Positions 21,319 through 24,790 of a stretch of DNA of 24,790 nt are shown in pieces. Position 1 is the first letter of the stretch; every line of letters starts with the position of its first letter. The notes beneath the pieces are model-generated. The model worked only from the letters and a program-made list of their open reading frames with translations, ran no database searches and was not told where the DNA came from. The stretch is from Euryarchaeota archaeon UBA549. Its GTDB lineage: Archaea > Thermoplasmatota > Poseidoniia > Poseidoniales > Poseidoniaceae. The stretch lies in NCBI GenBank assembly GCA_002495645.1, contig DAGF01000116.1, forward strand, positions 1 to 24,790. Reading direction: 5' to 3'. The translations under genes were made by a program, and so were the position numbers.

Positions 21319-24096
21319 ATGCGAAATCCTTTCATGATGCTCACTGACTGGAGCGTCGACCGACCAAAACAAGCCTTTGCCGTGGTCATGTTGGCGATGT
21401 TCACGTTGGCGGCCGGCGGCATGCACCTTCAATTTGACAACAGCGAGGACGGTTTTTTCCCCGACGACCCAAGCGTGGACCTGCTCAACGAAGTTGAATC
21501 GGAATACCGAGCTAACCTCGATTTCATTCGTTTCATTGACGAAATCGAATCCGAAGCGCTGCTTGAGTCGGAAACTTGGGAACAACTGGCGATGATTGAG
21601 GCCATGATGCTGAACGACAGCAACTTCGAGCCGTACCACTACCCCTTGTTTGGCACACAGGCGAACAACGGTCCAGCAGGGCAAGCCATGCAGTGGATGG
21701 CCCTGCAGGACGAGGACACCGCTTCGGTTTGGCTCACGGGTTTGCAATCGGCTGCGGTTGAAGTTTTGACAGCGAACGACGATGCCAACCTCTCAGCGGC
21801 TTTGGGCAACTTGTCCTCGGCCGCTGCAAACGTGCCCAGCGTTGAGCCGGTGACATCCGAGCGCTTGCTGGCGTGGGACGCCAACGAGCCTGCGGCGTGG
21901 TTGGCTCGCATGGACACGGGCAACGATCTCAGCGATGAGCTCGGCATGCTCATGGGCCAACTATCGTCCATGACGGAAAACAGAACACCGGCGCAAACGG
22001 GGCAAATTCTCGCCATTACCGGTCCGCTTCAGGGCCAACTCGGCCCCATTGTGGGGCTGCAATCCGTTGATTTCCGGGCAGCCATTCTCTCATGCCTGCC
22101 AAGCGACGATGTGGACGACCCGTGGGTGTCCGACGGCCCCGTGATGGTCACGCTGGTGGTCTCGAGTGAGCCGCTGGACTACGATTACGAAGTCCTGGGC
22201 GACGTGCAGGCCGATTTGACGGCCTGGGCCGAAGCCATGGAACTTGAAGTGGTTGCAGCGACCAACGATAGCGACGTACGCACCTTTTCCTTCGCCCAGT
22301 TCGCCGAAAACTCGAACGCCACCATCGGCAAGGAAATTGGCATGCTCACCAGCGCCGCCATGCTGTTGTTGGGCATCATCTTGTGGTTCAACTTCCGCAG
22401 CGTTCGAGAGACCGCATACGTGCTCATTCTCACGGTGGTCGCCATCGCAGCCACCTACGGCTTCTCGGGGTGGTTGCAATTTGCAGGCGTGAACATGACG
22501 TTCAACGCAGCAATGAATTCCATTCCCGTTCTGTTGCTGGCGATTGGTGTAGACTACGGCCTGCACGTCGTGCTTCGAATTCGTGAAGAGCTGAAGGAGG
22601 AAGAGCAGCGAAACCCGACGGGACGGACCACCCTGCGAGATTTCGACAAAGCCTCGCGCCAGCGTGCCATCCGACAAGGCACCGTTCTCACCTCCATTGC
22701 GCTGATGATCGCCATCACGACCGACATCGTTGGGTTCCTTTCCTTCCGCCTGTCCACGCTGTCCTTCCTGCAGGTTTTCGGCACCGTTATCGCCATCGGG
22801 TTATTCCTCATCTACCTCCTGAGCATCTCGGCCTTACCCGCCCTCATGCTCATGCTGCCCACCAAGAAACTCCCGCTGGAAAAAGCCAGCAAGGTCGAGG
22901 TGGGCCCGCTTGCCAAGAAACTTGGACGACTTTCCACCCAACCGCTGATGGTTGGTTTCATCGCGGTGGTCTTGCTGGTTCCGATGGTCGCTGGTTTCCA
23001 GCAGCTTGAGGTGGCGTTTGAACAACGAGACCAACTGGATGATTCAATCCCCGTCGTGCAAGATTTCTTCCTCATAAGCGATGAGTTTGGCACCAGCCGT
23101 TCACCGCTGTATGTGGTCATTGACGGCGATGTCATCAGCGAAGAAGGTCGCGCCGCATGGGCCGCTGCCTTTGACACGATGTCGGCAAGGGACGATGTGA
23201 GCGGCGTGCCCACCGGCATTTGGGACGTGTACGAACAAACTCGCCTGCAAGACCCTGTTGTGGACGGTTTCATGCTCGCCGCCGAATCCGGTGATGCCAC
23301 CGGCTACGACGACCTTCTCACGTGGTCTCTAGAGAACACCACGGGCATTGAGGCGACCAAGAGCCTGCTCGCACGGGACGGTCTGCAAACCGTTCTGTCC
23401 TTCCAAGCCGATACCTTGGACTGGGGCGCCACCGTTGATTTGGCTGAGAGCATTGAGGCCGCCCTCGATGACCTGTCGGCGCAGGCCGGTGATGACTACA
23501 CCCTTCGCCTGAGCGGCCGCGCCCTCATCAACGCGCAGACCACGGCCGATGTGGCCACCGCCTCGGTCCAGTCAACCGGAATCGTGGCCGCGGTCATCTT
23601 GTTCATGCTGGTGGGCATTCACACGGTACGAAACGGCAACGACCTCAAGGAAGGCCTTCAGCGGGGCGTCGTTTCGTGGATTCCTCTCATGATGGTCGTT
23701 GTGTGGGTCTACGGCATCATGGGCTACACGGGCTACAACATCAACTCGCAAACGGTTACCATCGGCGCCCTTTCGCTGGGTTTGGGTGTGGACTACGCTG
23801 TTCACTTCACGACTCGACTTGAGGAAGAAGCGGAGCATCGTCCGTTCGCAGCACCTGAAGAGTGGGTGGCCAAATCCACGGCTACCACGGGGCGAGCCAT
23901 GGCGGGTGCAGCCTTGACCACCGCCGGTGGCTTTGCCGTGCTCAACCTCTCGGCCTTGTTGCCGCTGCGCCTGTTCGGTCAGGCCTTCGTGGTGGCCATC
24001 ACCCTGGCCTTGCTCTCGAGTTTGCTCATCCTGCCCGCTCTCTACAGCCCGTTCCTCAAACGAACGGCAGCCAAGGCTCAAGGTGAGAGCGAATGA
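21319..24096 (+). CDS. MMPL/RND-superfamily exporter
   Basis: This 925-residue membrane protein has the two-fold RND/MMPL layout. One helix lies near residues 18-36, followed by a large extracytoplasmic domain to about 335. Five helices lie between about 338 and 515, and the second half repeats this: a helix near 545-562, a loop to about 750, then five helices. The fourth helix of each half carries the matching motif: GVDYGLH near 408 and GVDYAVHF near 820. The Asp residues are the expected proton-relay residues. These proteins use the proton gradient to export lipids, hydrophobic compounds or lipid-linked molecules; the cargo is unknown. The N-terminal loop (EDGFFPDDPS) is typical of archaeal 'predicted exporters of the RND superfamily'. 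It has its own TATA box, and the stop overlaps the next gene (ATGA), implying coupling. Confidence 0.9.
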   Translation: MRNPFMMLTDWSVDRPKQAFAVVMLAMFTLAAGGMHLQFDNSEDGFFPDDPSVDLLNEVESEYRANLDFIRFIDEIESEALLESETWEQLAMIEAMMLNDSNFEPYHYPLFGTQANNGPAGQAMQWMALQDEDTASVWLTGLQSAAVEVLTANDDANLSAALGNLSSAAANVPSVEPVTSERLLAWDANEPAAWLARMDTGNDLSDELGMLMGQLSSMTENRTPAQTGQILAITGPLQGQLGPIVGLQSVDFRAAILSCLPSDDVDDPWVSDGPVMVTLVVSSEPLDYDYEVLGDVQADLTAWAEAMELEVVAATNDSDVRTFSFAQFAENSNATIGKEIGMLTSAAMLLLGIILWFNFRSVRETAYVLILTVVAIAATYGFSGWLQFAGVNMTFNAAMNSIPVLLLAIGVDYGLHVVLRIREELKEEEQRNPTGRTTLRDFDKASRQRAIRQGTVLTSIALMIAITTDIVGFLSFRLSTLSFLQVFGTVIAIGLFLIYLLSISALPALMLMLPTKKLPLEKASKVEVGPLAKKLGRLSTQPLMVGFIAVVLLVPMVAGFQQLEVAFEQRDQLDDSIPVVQDFFLISDEFGTSRSPLYVVIDGDVISEEGRAAWAAAFDTMSARDDVSGVPTGIWDVYEQTRLQDPVVDGFMLAAESGDATGYDDLLTWSLENTTGIEATKSLLARDGLQTVLSFQADTLDWGATVDLAESIEAALDDLSAQAGDDYTLRLSGRALINAQTTADVATASVQSTGIVAAVILFMLVGIHTVRNGNDLKEGLQRGVVSWIPLMMVVVWVYGIMGYTGYNINSQTVTIGALSLGLGVDYAVHFTTRLEEEAEHRPFAAPEEWVAKSTATTGRAMAGAALTTAGGFAVLNLSALLPLRLFGQAFVVAITLALLSSLLILPALYSPFLKRTAAKAQGESE

Positions 24097-24635
24097 TGCG
24101 TAAAACCGTCTTTTGGTTTGCCAACATCGTTGGCCCGCTCATCTTACTGTCCTACTGGCGAGGTGTCGGGGCTTTTGACGACCCGTCGGTGTATTGGGGC
24201 AATGTACCCGAAGGCATGCAGTCGTTCATCGTCCCGTGGATGTTTGTGGCTGCTGCAGGCTACCTGCTGATGATGCATCGTTTCTTTTTGGCGTGGACTG
24301 AAGAAGAGGTCGCTTCCCTCCATTGGCCGTGGAAAGAAAACGATGGAAAAGGTGTTCAGCGGTTGTTTACTTTGTATGCGGCTTTTCTGCTGACATCTCT
24401 CGTTTGGATTGATTTAACTCGAATTTACATCGAAGGGCCGAGCATGCTCGTGGCCGTGGCCATCGTCGCCGTGCTTTGGACCGCCGGCTTGGCCGCCGTT
24501 GGTTTTGGGGTGCTCGTCTGGCCTGCTCGGGAGCGACTTTCCGGTGCGAACATCGTCCTGACCGGTTCGTTCATGCTCTCGATTCAATGCACGTGGTGGG
24601 ACGCCATCTACTGGGTGCTCAACTTCGCTTGGTGA
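24093..24635 (+). CDS. Small polytopic membrane protein, family unknown
   Basis: I do not recognise this 180-residue protein. It has about four transmembrane segments: roughly residues 5-22, 45-62, 90-108 and 117-142, with a possible fifth near 152-172. It is rich in Trp and aromatic residues (SYWRG, VYWGN, CTWWDAIYWVLNFAW). A charged cytoplasmic loop, EEEVASLHWPWKENDGKG, lies between helices two and three. Its ATG overlaps the exporter stop as ATGA (a second ATG follows immediately, giving TGATG), so it is very probably translated together with the exporter and may be an accessory subunit or assembly partner. A lipoprotein gene follows 38 bp later. Confidence 0.7.
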   Translation: MMRKTVFWFANIVGPLILLSYWRGVGAFDDPSVYWGNVPEGMQSFIVPWMFVAAAGYLLMMHRFFLAWTEEEVASLHWPWKENDGKGVQRLFTLYAAFLLTSLVWIDLTRIYIEGPSMLVAVAIVAVLWTAGLAAVGFGVLVWPARERLSGANIVLTGSFMLSIQCTWWDAIYWVLNFAW

Positions 24636-24673
24636 GAACACGCGTTGAAATACAAACCAGCGGAGGTTAATTC

Positions 24674-24790
24674 ATGCTTCGTGCAGCAAAGCTCGTGTCC
24701 GTCTTCGTGCTCCTCCTGTTGATGGCCGGGTGCACGACCGCACCCATGGAAGAGGCTCCAGCCGAGGAGGAGGAAGCGCTTTCACCGATT
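24674..24790 (+). CDS. Lipoprotein, N-terminal fragment (runs off the window)
   Basis: Only the first 39 codons are present. They encode a clear lipoprotein signal peptide: positive start (MLRAAK), a hydrophobic core (LVSVFVLLLL) and the lipobox LMAGC with the lipidated cysteine at residue 20. Then comes a Thr/Glu-rich tether (TTAPMEEAPAEEEEA) of the kind that leads into a secreted binding domain. GGAGG at 24662-24666 precedes the ATG. It could be a solute-binding protein or a periplasm-like accessory of the exporter upstream, but the informative part is missing. Confidence 0.8.
   Translation, partial: MLRAAKLVSVFVLLLLMAGCTTAPMEEAPAEEEEALSPI

Noticed and set aside
1..24790. tRNA, rRNA, CRISPR array, transposase or phage genes
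   Set aside because: I looked for cloverleaf-like GGTTCGAATCC ends, regularly spaced direct repeats, and transposase or integrase proteins, and saw none.

Overview
The window (24,790 bp, GC-rich apart from scattered AT-rich patches) looks like the genome of an aerobic planktonic euryarchaeon, most likely Marine Group II (Candidatus Poseidoniales, Thermoplasmatota). The taxon is my inference. The archaeal evidence is a deoxyhypusine synthase, a geranylgeranyl-reductase-type flavoprotein, a DUF63 membrane protein, a long archaeal FKBP carrying a SAP domain, and a TATA box placed for leaderless transcription. Mixed in are bacterial-type genes common in that group: UvrB, CcmF, a leucine-degradation carboxylase, and MMPL/RND exporters. 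I saw no tRNA, rRNA, CRISPR array, insertion sequence or phage gene.

Layout: (1) 9-593 (-) PRC-barrel-like protein, then a 409-bp AT-rich intergenic region. (2) 1003-1803 (+) a degenerate extended-SDR-like protein, converging on a minus-strand run. (3) 9501 down to 1791 (-), in transcription order: UbiD-type decarboxylase, UbiA prenyltransferase (start overlapping the ubiD stop), a MazG-like pyrophosphohydrolase, a FabG-like SDR, UvrB and deoxyhypusine synthase. (4) From 9629 (+), divergent from ubiD: geranylgeranyl reductase-like flavoprotein, CcmF, FKBP-SAP and DUF63 protein. (5) 15850-20339 (+): a tight leucine/isovalerate catabolism operon with the 3-methylcrotonyl-CoA carboxylase beta subunit, a methylglutaconyl-CoA-hydratase-like enzyme, a stand-alone biotin carboxylase and a stand-alone biotin carrier. 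(6) 20343-21209 (-): a protein with two gamma-glutamylcyclotransferase-like domains, ending 3 bp from the biotin carrier stop. (7) 21319-24635 (+): an MMPL/RND exporter overlapping a small membrane protein, followed by the start of a lipoprotein gene that runs off the window.

Themes: ubiD, ubiA and the reductase fit quinone (probably menaquinone) assembly and prenyl-chain saturation. CcmF provides haem ligation for c-type cytochromes. Together these suggest a respiratory block, next to a catabolic operon that feeds acetyl-CoA into that respiration.

The most unusual signal is not a gene. At least six AT-rich patches of about 35-50 bp share a bipartite motif: two CAATTG-like hexamers 20-21 bp apart (start to start) with an AT-rich spacer. 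Five lie inside otherwise GC-rich coding sequence (uvrB twice, ubiD, the reductase, the cyclotransferase) and one lies between the carboxylase and hydratase genes. Related sequence fills the 594-1002 intergenic region. In uvrB one patch lies in a conserved, length-invariant part of the protein, so it is not simply an inserted element. This suggests a DNA-level site that overrides local codon use.
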